This document shows, piece by piece, positions 33,167 through 44,411 of a stretch of DNA of 64,000 nt. The translations under genes were made by a program, and so were the position numbers. The number at the start of each line of letters is the position of its first letter. The stretch's first letter is position 1. Under the pieces are notes generated by a model. That model had not been told where the DNA came from, ran no database searches, and saw nothing but the letters and a program-made list of their open reading frames with translations. This DNA is from Tillus elongatus (taxonomy: Eukaryota; Arthropoda; Insecta; Coleoptera; Cleridae), in NCBI GenBank assembly GCA_964006375.1, contig OZ023262.1, positions 195,859,907 to 195,923,906 on the forward strand, in the 5' to 3' direction.

Positions 33167-34400
33167 ATGGCTGACATAGTGAAACTTAAGGAGAGTGCTC
33201 TCTTAAATTACTGTTATTACTGTGAAAAGAAAATGGTGAAAAAGATAAATTGTGTGAGTTGCAGGGCAGCTTTTCATAGTAGTTGTTTTTCAAGAAAAAA
33301 ATGTTGTGAAAATCAAAGTACAGAAGATTTATGTGAGAATATTGATGGTAGTGATGAAGTTGATAAATATGGTCTTATAGAGACACTCAAATTGGAAAAT
33401 AATATTTTAAAGCAGTTAAATGGTGAACTTAAGGAGGAGAATGATTGTTTGAAGGAAAAGATTAGAAGTTATGAAGGTGACAGAAATAATAACAAACAAA
33501 CCATTAAAAAAGGAACTGATGGATGTTATCAGGACAGTAATAAAAACAGAAGTTGATAAAACATTGGATGTAAAATTGAATAAATATTTTAAAATATCCA
33601 CTAGCAGTGAGATAGCTGAACCTGATAAGAAGCATACAGATAGCCCATATCAACATGACAAGAAGGTTAACAAACAGACGAAAATCCAGGCAGCTTATAC
33701 AGGGGCAGGTAAACAATTGGTAAATAAACAGAGGGAAATAATGAGAGGAGTGATTGAACTGCAGGGCACGTCAGTGAATGATGAAGACTTCAGTGTGCGG
33801 GGGCTTGTTGCAGAATCTCCGGGGAGACAGTATACAGGGGGCACAAACAATATTGTTTCCAATATTGATGAGGGATCGAGAGAAAGCGGTGACACGGCGG
33901 GGATGATGCGGAAGTCATTGGAAGCTTCATCAGAGGCAGTTAAAAATGTCTCTGTTCAAAAAGGGCTTCATAACCAAGAAGCAGAGGAGAACAGGAGTGA
34001 ACTGTGGCGGAAGGTTGAAAACAGATGGCATCACAAAGTGAGAAAGCAAAAAATATGTACAGGTCCTCTGAGGGTAACTGGGGCAAAGGCAACATGGAAA
34101 GTGGTTCAGCCACTAAAATGGATGTTTCTTTCTAACTTTGACAGGGACACGAGTACAGATGATATTATTAATACTGTTGATGAGAAGTTTAGGAAATTAT
34201 GTGCATGTGAGAAACTGCAACTGAGGCGGAGTGCAAGGGTTGCATATTTTCGATTGGGGGTCCCAGTACAGTTTTATGATGGGGTAAGCTCTCTGGAGTT
34301 CTGGCCTTCAGGAATTCTGGTTGATAGATACTATTTTCCAAAGAACAATAAGGAAGGTGTAAATTTTCAGCAGAAAACAGTAAAAGAACTGGAAACATAG
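33167..34400 (+). pseudogene. CR1-like LINE element 2, ORF1 (frameshifted)
   Basis: The first frame from ATG 33167 (MADIVKLKES) has a zinc finger C-X2-C-X9-C-X2-C-X4-H-X2-C-X5-C-C like that of element 1, then a coiled coil (LIETLKLENNILKQLNGELK). It shifts frame at an A6 run near 33505. The second frame runs to TAG at 34398-34400 and includes VVQPLKWMFLSNFDRDTSTD, KLQLRRSARVAYFRLGVPVQ and SLEFWPSGILVDRYYFP, the RRM-like C-terminal domain. One indel separates the frames. Upstream ATGs at 33134 and 33155 are in frame, but ATGGCTGAC aligns with the start of element 1. Confidence 0.8.
34361..34400 (+). promoter_or_regulatory. predicted -1 ribosomal frameshift site (element 2)
   Basis: In ORF1 frame GTA AAT TTT gives the slippery heptamer A AAT TTT at 34361-34367. 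The -1 frame from there is open into ORF2. The ORF1 stop TAG begins at 34398, 31 bases after the last heptamer base, the same distance as in element 1. A weak stem, CAGT (34378-34381) with ACTG (34388-34391), lies 10 bases downstream. The heptamer and spacing, not the stem, are what is conserved. Confidence 0.6.
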
Positions 34401-35923
34401 GAGTATGTGTGTCTCGGTCTGAGTGTTACAACAGGATATGTATTGTTCACTGGAATGTTCAGTGTCTTAGAAATAAGATTTTTATATTGGATCACATGGT
34501 CAACGAGATTAAAAATGCAAAGGTGGTTATGCTTACGGAACACTGGTTGTGTCAGGCAGAGGCCTCTATTTACACAATAAATAACTTTCACCAGGTAGGT
34601 CTATTCTGTCGTTCGACTTTCTCGCGTGGGGGTGTGGGAATTTACATACATAATTCACTTTTTGGTCAGGAGATAAAGTATATTAGAGATCTTAGCATTG
34701 AGAAAGTATGTGAGTTAACAGCAGTTTATACAAAAAAGTTGAGGCTCATTTCAATTGTGGTGTACAGACCACCCGGTGGCTTGTATGGGCAATTTTTGGA
34801 TATTCTTAATCAGGCACTTCAGTATTGTAACAATAAGTATAATAATTGCAAAATTGCCCTTGGAGGAGATTTTAATACACAGCTGTTGATAGACAATGAT
34901 AATAAGAACAGTTAATACAGTTGTTTCAGCCTTCAGCAGACTGTGTTCTCTCCTACTAGACAGTTAATGGGTGCAGCGGCTGCATCAATAACATTTTTGT
35001 TGATTTTGATTTTATGAGTGCCGGAGTTCTCCCGGTAATTGCCTCTGATCATGAAGCACAGTTGTTAGAATACAGAATTGATGTTGCACAGCTCCAGGAT
35101 GTAGAGTGGAGGAGGTCATATGGCCAGCATAGTTTCAATGATTTTGAACAATCATTGGCTTCCGAGAATTGACAGGGGGTATTTACCACTGATTCTGCAG
35201 AGGATGCTTATAGCTCATTTTTTGATATCTTTCGGTATCATTTTGAGAACAGTTTCCCGTTGATGCGTCGTAGGTGGGTGGTGAAACAATCGAGTATTGA
35301 GGATAGTAACGCATCCGAGCACAGGGAGTTAAAGGCACAAGTATTGTTCTTACATGATGTTTATAAGATGCATCCTACACCATCGAATACACAGCTTTAT
35401 GGAGAAATAAGGACCAAATATAATTTGTTTTTGAGGCAGTCGAGAGGTAAGGTGGCAACTGAAGCTATCCAAAAGTCTGACAATAAATCAAAAACAATTT
35501 GGCTAATTATAAATCGTGAAACAGGTAGAAGTAAGATCTTGAATTCTAAAACTAATATATTAGCAAATACATTCAATGAATTTTTTACATCCTATGCAGA
35601 GAGGTTGGTAAATAATGCAGTGGGAAATAAATTAAATTCCCCAGAATCTTATTTCTCTGGGATTCAAAGTCCAGCGAACTCTTTTTTCATGAAACCAGTT
35701 GTTGGGGAGGATGTCAGGAATGCTATCAATAAACTTAAAAATAAAAAATCAAAGGATATATTTGGTATGGACTCGTATGTCATTAAGAGGTCGGGAGATT
35801 TTATTGCTCTGCCACTGACACATATCTTTAATCTCTGCATCACGCAGCGTTGTTTCCCTGCGTTGTTGAAGTGTGCGAAGGTACTTGCGTTTTTCAAGAA
35901 GAGGGACTGCAACGATCCTGGCA
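34367..35923 (+). pseudogene. CR1-like LINE element 2, ORF2 endonuclease and linker
   Basis: The -1 frame reads CIVHWNVQCLRNKIFILDHM (endonuclease N block), MLTEHWL, VYRPPGG and IALGGDFNTQLL. A stop follows at 34913. Remnants then read QTVFSPTRQLMGAA and IASDHEAQLL (the SDH block). From 35260 an open frame holds the linker and early RT, including NAINKLKNKKSKDIFGMDSY and FPALLKCAKVLAFFKK. The first AUG in the ORF2 frame is at 34496, downstream of the conserved N. The frame is then cut by the LINE insertion at 35924. Confidence 0.8.
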
Positions 35924-36706
35924 CAAGAGGAGGGGCTACACCAACAAGCGGATCCTCATAGCCACAGACAGCCAGGCAGCCCTTAAGGCACTAAGTAGCC
36001 CACGGGTAAATTCCTGGCTGGTGAGTGAGTGCCGAGACGAGACGAGCGACCTGGCTGGGCAGAATGAGGTGACCCTCATCTGGGTGCCGGGTCACTCGGG
36101 GGTCAAAGGCAATGAAGAAGCTGACAGTCTCGCAAAGAGGGGGTCAGCAGAACGATTTATGGGACCAGAACCGGCTCTGGGCGTGTCAAAGAGCACTGCC
36201 AGGGGAGCCATTAAGTCCTGGGTCAGAAACCAACACAAGGTGTACTGGGCGGACTGTCCAGGGCTCAGACATGGGAAGTCAATAATTGACGGACCCAGTT
36301 CAAAGAGAGCTGTGGAGCTGCTAAACCTTAGCAGAGGACAGCTCAGAAACACAACAGGTCTCTTGACGGGACACATGGCCGTCAAGAAACACCTACATAA
36401 AATGGGGCGGTTCGAAGGGGACCTCGCATGCAGACTCTGCGGCGAGGGGGAGGAATCAGCCCAGCACATCTTGTGCGAGTGTATAGCTCTGGACCGGAAA
36501 AGACAACTGATCTACGGTCACTCTAGACCGGAGACAGAGCAATATAAAACTTCACCCTACCAATCGCTGTGCAGACTAGTTCAAGGCACAGTGATTCTGG
36601 AATGGGTGGAGTAAGACTAGGGGTATGCACAATCAACCAAGGGTTGCGGTGCTATCGGGGCGGCAAGGCCGCGGACGAGCCCTGAGGGAACAAAAAAAAA
36701 AAAAAA
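35924..36706 (+). mobile_element. 5'-truncated RNase-H LINE with poly(A) and 13-bp target duplication
   Basis: The insert is flanked by AACGATCCTGGCA at 35911-35923 and 36707-36719. It is 5'-truncated inside RNase H: GYTNKRILIATDSQAALKAL, then EVTLIWVPGHSGVKGNEEAD, then a tail with KKHLHKMGRFEGDLACRLCG and ESAQHILCECIALD, ending LEWVE with TAA at about 36612-36614. A short 3' UTR ends GAGCCCTGAGGGAAC followed by about 17 A. The RNase H catalytic Asp and His blocks seen are intact and the frame is clean. Its last ~50 bases match the scrap at 51817-51878 exactly by eye. This marks a recently active family. Confidence 0.9.
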
Positions 36707-37124
36707 AACGATCCTGGCAATTTTAGGCAGGTTTCGGTTTTGCCGATACTCTCAAAAATCTTCGAATTCCTTATTTTCCAACAACTTTATAGTTACTTTG
36801 AAGATAACCATCTATTCTATGAACATCAGTATGGTTTCCGCAAGAGATGTAGCACCATGGATGCGATATCGTAAATTGTGCTTTTGAACAGAGAAAACAG
36901 TGCTGTGCAGTTTTTGCAGACTTAACAAAGGCATTTGATTGTGTCTCACACGAAATATGTTTGACAAAGTTGAGTCATTATGGTATTAGGGGAGCCTGCC
37001 TGGAGTTGCTGCGGTCATACCTTAATAATAGAACACAGAGAGTTTTTCATGGTGGAAAATACAGTGAAGTGGGATACATTCGTAGAGGGGTGTCTCAGGG
37101 TTATGTACTAGGGCCACTTCTCTT

Positions 37125-37190
<66 letters not shown>

Positions 37191-38010
37191 GATCTTCCTC
37201 CTAACATTCCTGATGGCATCCAACAGAGCAAGATAGCAACAGCCCTCTTTGCAGGTGACACAACTTTTATTATCATTGGTAATGCTGGTAGTGATGTCAA
37301 TAAGACTGTGGATAGTGTTCTTCGTGAGGCGAGAGCTTGTTTAATGATAATGAACTGTTCCTCAATGAGGATAAGACAGCTTTAATCAGTTTTCATGCCA
37401 GGGTCACTTCTAATGAGTCGAACACTGCTAGGAATTTTCTTGGTCTCAACATCGACCCTGCTCTTGTATGGAGGAGCCAAATAGACTCGTTGGCTGGTAG
37501 ACTAGCCTCATCAGTGTATGCAGTGCGTAAGATTTCTGCAATGGCTGGACCTGAGGCAGCTTTGATCACCACGTATTATGGGTTGTTTTACTCATGTCTG
37601 AATTACTGTTTGCTTGCATGAGAAAATGCAGCGAGTGTGCACTTGGATAGACTCTTTGTGTTGCAGAAAGCAGCTGTCAGATCTATTGTCGGGGCCGGTT
37701 ACTGTGCTCACTGTAAACCCATCTTTCAGGAACTTAACATAATGTCACTATACTCACTGGTGGTTTACAGACAAATGTTGGTGGTGAGAGAGAACAGGAG
37801 AAATTTTGACACACATGCTGATGCATTGTTATAACACCAGACATAAAGATAATTTAATCCAACCGAGGCATCGGATAAATAAAACTAAAACGGTTAGGGT
37901 CAACTTTTTCAATGCACTCCCAAGGTGGTTGAGAAATGAACCTATTAATAAATTCCAAACAATTATTAGATTTTTTAAAACAGGCTTGTCTATACACAAC
38001 AGATGAATAT
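36707..38010 (+). pseudogene. CR1-like LINE element 2, reverse transcriptase and C-terminus
   Basis: After the insertion the RT resumes as NFRQVSVLPILSKIFEFLIF, then FYEHQYGFRKRCSTMDA, FADLTKAFDCVSHEI (first Asp block), RRGVSQGYVLGPLLFLIY, a (TA)n tract, NDLPPNIPDG, and a decayed second Asp block (LFAGDTT where YADDT is expected). Later come LISFHARVTSNE, RNFLGLNIDPALVWRSQIDS, HLDRLFVLQKAAVRSIVGAG and YNTRHKDNL. The Gly replacing the first Asp of the ADD motif, and several stops, show that it is dead. Confidence 0.8.
37129..37187. repeat. (TA)n expansion inside the RT frame
   Basis: Element 1 reads IIYTNDLP at this place. Element 2 reads LIY, then about 29 TA units, then AATGATCTTCCT (NDLP). 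A short ATATATA in an LIYIND codon run has evidently expanded in place. Confidence 0.9.
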
Positions 38011-38344
38011 TTTAATGTAGTGCCGCAGTTGAGATTCTCGATGGCCAGGTGATCCACTGTTTTAGTGATAAGTGAATATTGTGTGTTTTAGATGTGTATG
38101 TATTTTTGTTAATTTTTAGTTTCACATTTACATGTACTTTATGTATAATTTTTTATCTTGACTGGCCAATTTCATTTTTTGTGTGATCTTGTGGCTAATA
38201 AAGTTATTCTATTCTATTCTATTCTATTCTACCTCTCACAATGTTATATGCAAATACATTAACATAGCCATACAAGTGTGTTGAAAACAACACAAGAATT
38301 TCAACTCTTATATAGTTTTCGTAACATTCTAGGCATGTACTTAC

Positions 38345-38560
38345 CACATTCTGGAGAAGTTTGAAAAATGCAGTTTTCAGTAATTTGACTTTGCTCATTA
38401 GGTCTGAACCTTTAGATATCATATAAAATGCAGAAAGGAAGACTGCTACAATTTTCTCGGGGCCATGATATGATTCTAATAAATAATATAACCAGGGCTG
38501 GATAGTAGCTGCACTTCTATACAACTGTGAAATCGCTTCAATAAATAAATATATCTTTCC
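38345..38560 (-). CDS. RNFT1/RNFT2-like E3 ligase, middle exon
   Basis: An acceptor (TCTTTTTTTAG) and donor (GTAAGT) bound a 216-base phase-0 exon of 72 codons. It reads GKIYLFIEAISQLYRSAATI, QPWLYYLLESYHGPEKIVAV, FLSAFYMISKGSDLMSKVKL and LKTAFFKLLQNV (predicted residues 302-373). The FIE-SQLYRS-PIQPW-type segment is conserved in RNFT1/RNFT2 between the membrane region and the RING. FLSAFYMIS may be a further membrane segment. It joins exon 1 after QFQKR and exon 3 before TVGSSP without a frame change. Confidence 0.9.
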
Positions 38561-39346
38561 CTAAAAAAAGATAATATAATTTTTTTACTTATCTACACCA
38601 CAACAACCTAAGCTATTTAAGGCTAAAATATGCAGTTTCAATCATAAAAATAAAAGTAAATAAAATACACAGGGTCTGCTCCTTATAATTAGTGCAACTG
38701 TTGTTTTTGGAGATAAAAAAAGCTTACCAGATGAAAGTGGTAGAGCTTTTCACAAGCTGTGAGAATTTTCTTATAGAATTACCAAATTAACAGCGAAAAA
38801 TCGAAGAAATTACTTAATCTCACTTTTTCCTAGAGTTGCTTAGAATGCAAGTCCATTTTCGGTAAAGGTTTACTTTCGGGGCGCGTGTTCGATTTTTATG
38901 AAATTTTGTATATAGACGTGTTTTATGGTGTAGATGACGAAAATCACAATAAAAATGAGGGCGGAAGCGAACTTTTGGAGTTATTTGGAAATTTTTGTGG
39001 GAAAAAGGTACCTAAGTTGTACTCACTTTTGCGACATGTTTTTGTCATATTTTACACATTTTCGGGGGTCGTTCGTTTTATATCAAGCTAAAGAAGGGTG
39101 TATTCCACTATTCTAATTCATTTCCACATAGTTAGTGCACCCCCTTAAATGTTTATGTGTCTCTGAAAATTACCCTTCTGTTCATCGTATAACCAATCCT
39201 AAGTTGAAATTGACATTTGACATTAACTAGTGGCCCTTATGAATTCTGGAAGTTCTAGGATGTTCTTCAACGTTTCTGTGACTAGTTTTGCTGCTTGACA
39301 ACATTCTCAGACATATTAAAATTCAATTAGTACGAAATCATGACAA
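38561..39346. other. RNFT intron 1, no gene seen
   Basis: AT-rich intronic sequence. Several short open frames on both strands resemble nothing I know. Confidence 0.5.
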
Positions 39347-39600
39347 CTACAAATAAACATCTACGTATCTGTACCAAAAGACAATATTATGCAAAAGTTC
39401 TGATGTTAAAATTTGGTTTTCTAAGTTTTCCATAAATATGTTGACTAATAAAGGTGACAACGGACTACCCATAGGTAGGCCTTCATTTTGCATATAAATT
39501 TTATTATTAAATTTAAAATATAATATAACAATATAAGTAGGGATGCATATAACACTCAAATTAATGATTTTATTACTGCAGAAAATTTAACAGAAATTAG
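39347..39600 (-). pseudogene. Penelope-like reverse transcriptase fragment
   Basis: Minus strand reads YFKFNNKIYMQNEGLPMGSP, LSPLLVNIFMENLE and FWYRYVDVYL. Penelope-like RTs carry a YxQxxGxPMGSPLSP...NIFME...WxRYVDD signature. The match is close, except that the second catalytic Asp of YVDD is Val. Only this core remains. The GIY-YIG endonuclease normally found downstream is not visible. Confidence 0.8.
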
Positions 39601-39621
39601 GAGAGACCCAACAAACGCAAT

Positions 39622-40200
39622 ATGCTGAGCCGGCCATCGCATGGACACACATATCAAGAACAGTGTGAGGTATGTCAGGTCATTGTCGATATGCCCACTA
39701 GGTCACCATCAGAGGTGCGTGCAGAACAGATGAAAGATCCAGATCTGTGCAAGATCATCCAGAGTTTTAAAGATTCTGGAGGTACAGAATATTCCAAATG
39801 GACCTCAAGAGGCTATCTGTTGTCCGGTGGTATCCTATATAGGTACTATAACGCAGAAGATCAGGAGGAAGTCCAGCTTGTGGTCCCCTGCCATGAAATG
39901 GAGCGGGTGTTATAAAAGCACGACAACGCCCCCACTGCTGCCCATGTGGGAGTAGAAAGAACTATTCAGCGCATTTCCAGGCTGTATTATTTTACTGGAA
40001 TGCGCAGATACATGGCTGACTACATAAGAGTCTAGAAATTCAGAGGTATAAAGCCTTGAATCAGAAGCCTACTGGCTTAGTTCAAACCCCTACGAGGCCC
40101 ATCTGTTGCAGAGGAAGACCACGCAAGTATGTCCACCTGACCACACCAGAGACCATCCCTGCTTCCTCGTCAAGACGTCATCGAAAGCTGAGGGGGAGAC
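39622..40200 (+). pseudogene. Ty3/gypsy pol 3' remnant (integrase start)
   Basis: An open frame reads KDPDLCKIIQSFKDSGGTEY, then SGGILYRYYNAEDQEEVQLV and VPCHEMERVL, a stop, then HDNAPTAAHVGVERTIQRIS and YYFTGMRRYMADYIRV. This is the RNase H-to-integrase junction and the His part of the HHCC zinc domain of Ty3/gypsy integrase. The expected cysteines are lost beside a stop near 40033. The catalytic integrase core is absent and the sequence jumps to the 3' end. A purine-rich tract AGCTGAGGGGGAGAC (40186-40200) abuts the LTR. Confidence 0.75.
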
Positions 40201-40549
40201 TGTAGCACATTGGTTGTACAACCCTACTGCGGCCCTGTATCTGCCCTTGGTCGCCGGCGTAACTGGGTGCTCGAAGTGCCGTCATCAAGGCTGCGGCATA
40301 TGAGGTCAGAGACAGTTTGATGCGGTGGTTGAGAGACTAGCTTTTCTTTACATGTGATTACGTTTTAAATGTCTTTATTATCGTCTAAATTAAATATTTT
40401 ATTTTTAATATAACCTGTGTCATTAATTTTAGTAATACCAGTGTTATAATATGAAATAATGAGTCGGTGACTCCGGCTCAGAGTGAGTTTCACGGTAGAT
40501 TTAACATCCCTCAGAATGACTGTGTTCCCGCCGCTAATATAATCCTACA
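40201..40549 (+). mobile_element. Ty3/gypsy 3' LTR (probable)
   Basis: Begins TGTAGCACATTGG right after a polypurine tract and ends CCTACA at 40549, so it has TG...CA ends with short inverted repeats (TGTAG/CTACA). Length 349 bp. The 5' LTR is not in the window, so ends cannot be checked against a partner. Confidence 0.65.
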
Positions 40550-41180
40550 TTGTGTTAACACTCTTCGAAAAGGTGGTTTATCAACAGGGGGAAAAACAGG
40601 ATAAAAAATAGGCCGGCCTCTCAATGTTCAAGTTCAAGCTGCTCTGCTCATTGACATGCACCTAAACTTCAAAAATGTTGCAATGTGAATTACATTTCCA
40701 TCTATGTAAGACAAACTGAAGCAGGCAATTCCTCAACAAGTCACCCAAATCGACAAGCGACCTGGCGAAAGAGTGGATGCGAATTTCAGTGAATAGCTTC
40801 AATAATGTGTCAACGATAACAGTCATTGCATGCCAGATTTAATTTCCATACATGTTTTTTAAATGCCACATTGTTACAAGTGGAATTCTACCAAAAAGAT
40901 TTTTTTAGAACAAAAATTAACGATGTTATTTTAAAAACACTTGATTCCGGGACTCCATATGGACTTTTTTGGTACTCCTACACTTTAGCTCTCCCGACCT
41001 GCTAAGTTCTCGTGCACACGAATTTCTGAGTTTAGGTTTACACGCTGTTGCCACTTTCTTCTCTTTACTACTACTACATTTAAAAGTAAGATATGAATAG
41101 GCACTATGAAAGAAATACTGAGGCAGCAAGTCTGTTGTTATAGTAATGAATAAGATATATGTATTATAAGATGAATACTG
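40550..41180. other. RNFT intron 1, no gene seen
   Basis: No supported coding or RNA feature. Confidence 0.5.
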
Positions 41181-41790
41181 ACTTAGCAAGTGTATTATGG
41201 TAATTAATAAGATATCGATAGGTACTATAAAAGAAATACCGATGCCGCAAGTGTCTTATGAATACAAATAAAAAATCAATATGCAGCAAGTGTGTTATGA
41301 TAACGAATAAGCTACCAATAGAGTTGTTAATGAAGTAATAAAATAGTGAACTATATATAGGCTGTCATCAAATTTATATATTATTTGTTACCATAACATA
41401 CTTGTTGGATCAATATTGCTTTCATTATACATATTAATACTTTATTCGTTACCATAACACATTTTTTGTTGCATCGATATATTTTTTACAGAGAGGAGGA
41501 ACAAAGTACTTATAAATCAGTGAACCATAAATATATATAGTTTACTGTCATAGAATTGATATTATTCTTTACCATAACATACTTAGTCTATCAGTACTAG
41601 TTTCATAATGCACATTAATGCCTTATTCTTACCACAACGCACTTTCTGCATCAATATTTCTTTTATAAAGGGGAGTAATGAAGTAATCATAAAAAACAGT
41701 GACTGTATATAGTTTTCTACCATAAAATTTATATATTATTAATTACCATAACGCACTTGCTGCATCAATATCTTTTTTATCAAGGGCAGT
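41181..41790. repeat. cluster of decayed ACCATAACGCACTTGCTGCATC repeats
   Basis: Variants of the GCAAGTG(C/T)GTTATGGTAA motif recur in both orientations (about 41250, 41285, 41385, 41448, 41570, 41630 and 41743). They alternate with a GGGGAGTAATGAAGTAATCA block and an AGTTTACTGTCATA block. The unit continues beyond the hAT-like element at 44121-44200. Confidence 0.6.
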
Positions 41791-42941
41791 CAAGGTTTAT
41801 GGATTAGATAGGTTGTCTGGTAACTCTGAGAGGGGAGAGATGCGAGAGGAGGGCATTATGTCATGTGTATTCTAGACGCGGATAACTATAACTCCTATAG
41901 TTTCACATTGCGTTTTGGTATTTTAAAGAACATTTATTAGAAATTTGTGTAACTTTTCATGAGTTTGCTAAAAAATGTTTCGAATATGATCAGTTACAGA
42001 TTTATTTTAATGTTTATTACGTATGAAACAGCAGTTAAATTGGAAGTATTATCTTAAAGACAATATTTTATTTTGTGCGGTATTGTGTTGTAAACATAAC
42101 TGGACACTGAATGAACGGTATTGCGAATTGGACGTTATTTATTCAAGATTATTTTGACATTAACAATTAAATCGGTGAATCTTCATAAAGGTAGATATGT
42201 GTTGAAAGTAAAATAAATAGGTTATAGGTTTATATACTTGAAACAAGAACTCAATAGATAACTTAACGTAAATATCTGTCTAGATGCCTGGTGGAGTTTT
42301 TTGTAGTGTATGAATGTGCAAAAATAATTATAAAAAGGCAATAGAGTGTAGATAAACATTCCTTCTTTTATTTTCTCAAAATTAGTAAAAATAAAGTAGC
42401 TATTAGGTAAGTTTGTAGATAAGCTTAAAGAGGGCTTTTAGAAGAAAAAAAAACAACAGAAAGCTGCTTAAAACCCAATTGGATGTAGAAACTACAAGAA
42501 AACTTTCATGCAAACCCCCACGAAAGTTATGGTACCAGGAGTGAATAGTACTTGGCAGGGCAGAAGAAATGGAAGTATAAACAGAAAGGTGAAAAAAAAA
42601 ACAGCTTAGCAAGACCTATATAAGCTGCCCTTATCCAATTTTGCAGCTACACCTCCTTAAAATCCTGTGTATCCTGCACAGAACCCCTATTCTCCCCAGG
42701 TCCCATAACTTTCTTGTGGTTAATGCGTTGAGGGTCGTTGTATGCATGCATGTAGAACCCCAGTTTTTGGTACGGAGTTTGGGTGTGTTTCGTCCTGAGG
42801 GTTCCCCTTCTGCATGAATACAACCACCCTCAATGCATAAACCATGAGAAAAGTTTATTGGGAACAACCCCCAAGAAAATTACGGACCCTGAGGTTCTGT
42901 GCAGTGTAAACAGGATTTTAAGGTATATGTATGTATATGTA

Positions 42942-43300
<359 letters not shown>

Positions 43301-43301
43301 A

Positions 43302-44411
43302 ATACGGAATAAAGCCAGCTTATATAGGTCTGACTAAGCTGTTTTTTTTCGCATTATTCGTTTCTTATTCCCCGTCCATCATCCCTATTCACGCTTGGTC
43401 CTGTAATTTTTTGTGGTGTATGCATCCAAGGAATGTTCTAAGCATGTTTATAAAAAATATTCTAAAAGCCCTCTGTGAGCTTATCTGCAAAATTTAATTT
43501 ACATATTGTGCTGGCACAATTTACTATTATTTTAATATTAAATAAATAGAAGATATATGAGTTGTTTGCTTAGAAATTAATTGTGAAAATTGTACACCTA
43601 CTATTTTGTATGTGTATAAATACATACCTATATAAATATTATAAATTTACCTAATTTACTTATTTTGATTAGTTGCCTGTTATCTATTAAATGGGTCATA
43701 TACAGTAAAATAAGTGAACCAATAAAAAAACTAAAAATCTAGGTTGTGGTTTAGAAGAAAAACATTGTTCAATTTGAGGCATTATAAATTTAAAATTTCA
43801 TAAATATTAATTACTGTCTTTAATCCTTTTCAAGATAAACCAATTAACTGAATCCATTAATTTGAAATCAATTAATATCCTAAAACTTCAATACTTTCTA
43901 TTACTATGTGAACAACATCTAATTGTAAGTTATTATTAAATGTTTAATCTCATTATAAGTTCAAAAAGACAATTATTTGGAAAGAGTAACATGAAAATTC
44001 TAGCTGATTTCAATATTCAATGCACTATTATTCCGCTTGATTTAAATTGAGAATACATGTATTCCGGCACCATTCTCTGGTTGAGGGTTATCAGACAACC
44101 TATTTAATCCATAAACCTTAAAGGGGAGTAATGAAATAATCATAAAACAGTCAACTATCTAATATATAGTTACTGTCATAAAATAATTTAATCATAATAC
44201 TTATTACACCTTATTAAGACAATAAGGAGAAGTGGCCACAGTGTGTAAACTGGCATGCAGAAATTTGTGTGAGTGAGAACCTGGTAGCTAGGGTAGTAGT
44301 AGGTACCTTTTTTTTTGCAGAACCTATTTGTAAATACCACAGGTCACCACTTATATGATTCTGGATTATGAATTTATCACTATTACAAAACCTTTGCTTG
44401 TAACTACTTAC
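43302..44411. other. remaining interior of the hAT-like element and RNFT intron 1
   Basis: AT-rich sequence with no gene. It includes the right end of the hAT-like element at 44120 and the donor of RNFT intron 1 (GTAAGT on the minus strand, 44406-44411). Confidence 0.5.

Larger units (their letters stand above)
33134..38231 (+). mobile_element. CR1-like LINE, element 2 (interrupted)
   Basis: It has the same layout as element 1: ORF1 with zinc finger, ORF2 in the -1 frame after an A AAT TTT heptamer, EN and RT, and a microsatellite tail, here (ATTCT)n at about 38205-38231. It carries a frameshift in ORF1 at an A6 run (about 33505), stops in the endonuclease, a poly(A) LINE inserted at 35924-36706, and a TA expansion inside the RT at 37129-37187. 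It lies antisense in RNFT intron 2, its tail ending 113 bp from exon 2. Protein similarity to element 1 is moderate, so these are different subfamilies. Confidence 0.85.

Noticed and set aside
33505..33512. Second programmed frameshift at the A6 run in ORF1 of element 2
   Set aside because: Element 1 has a continuous ORF1 at this place, so a simple indel in a homopolymer (mutation or sequencing error) is more likely.
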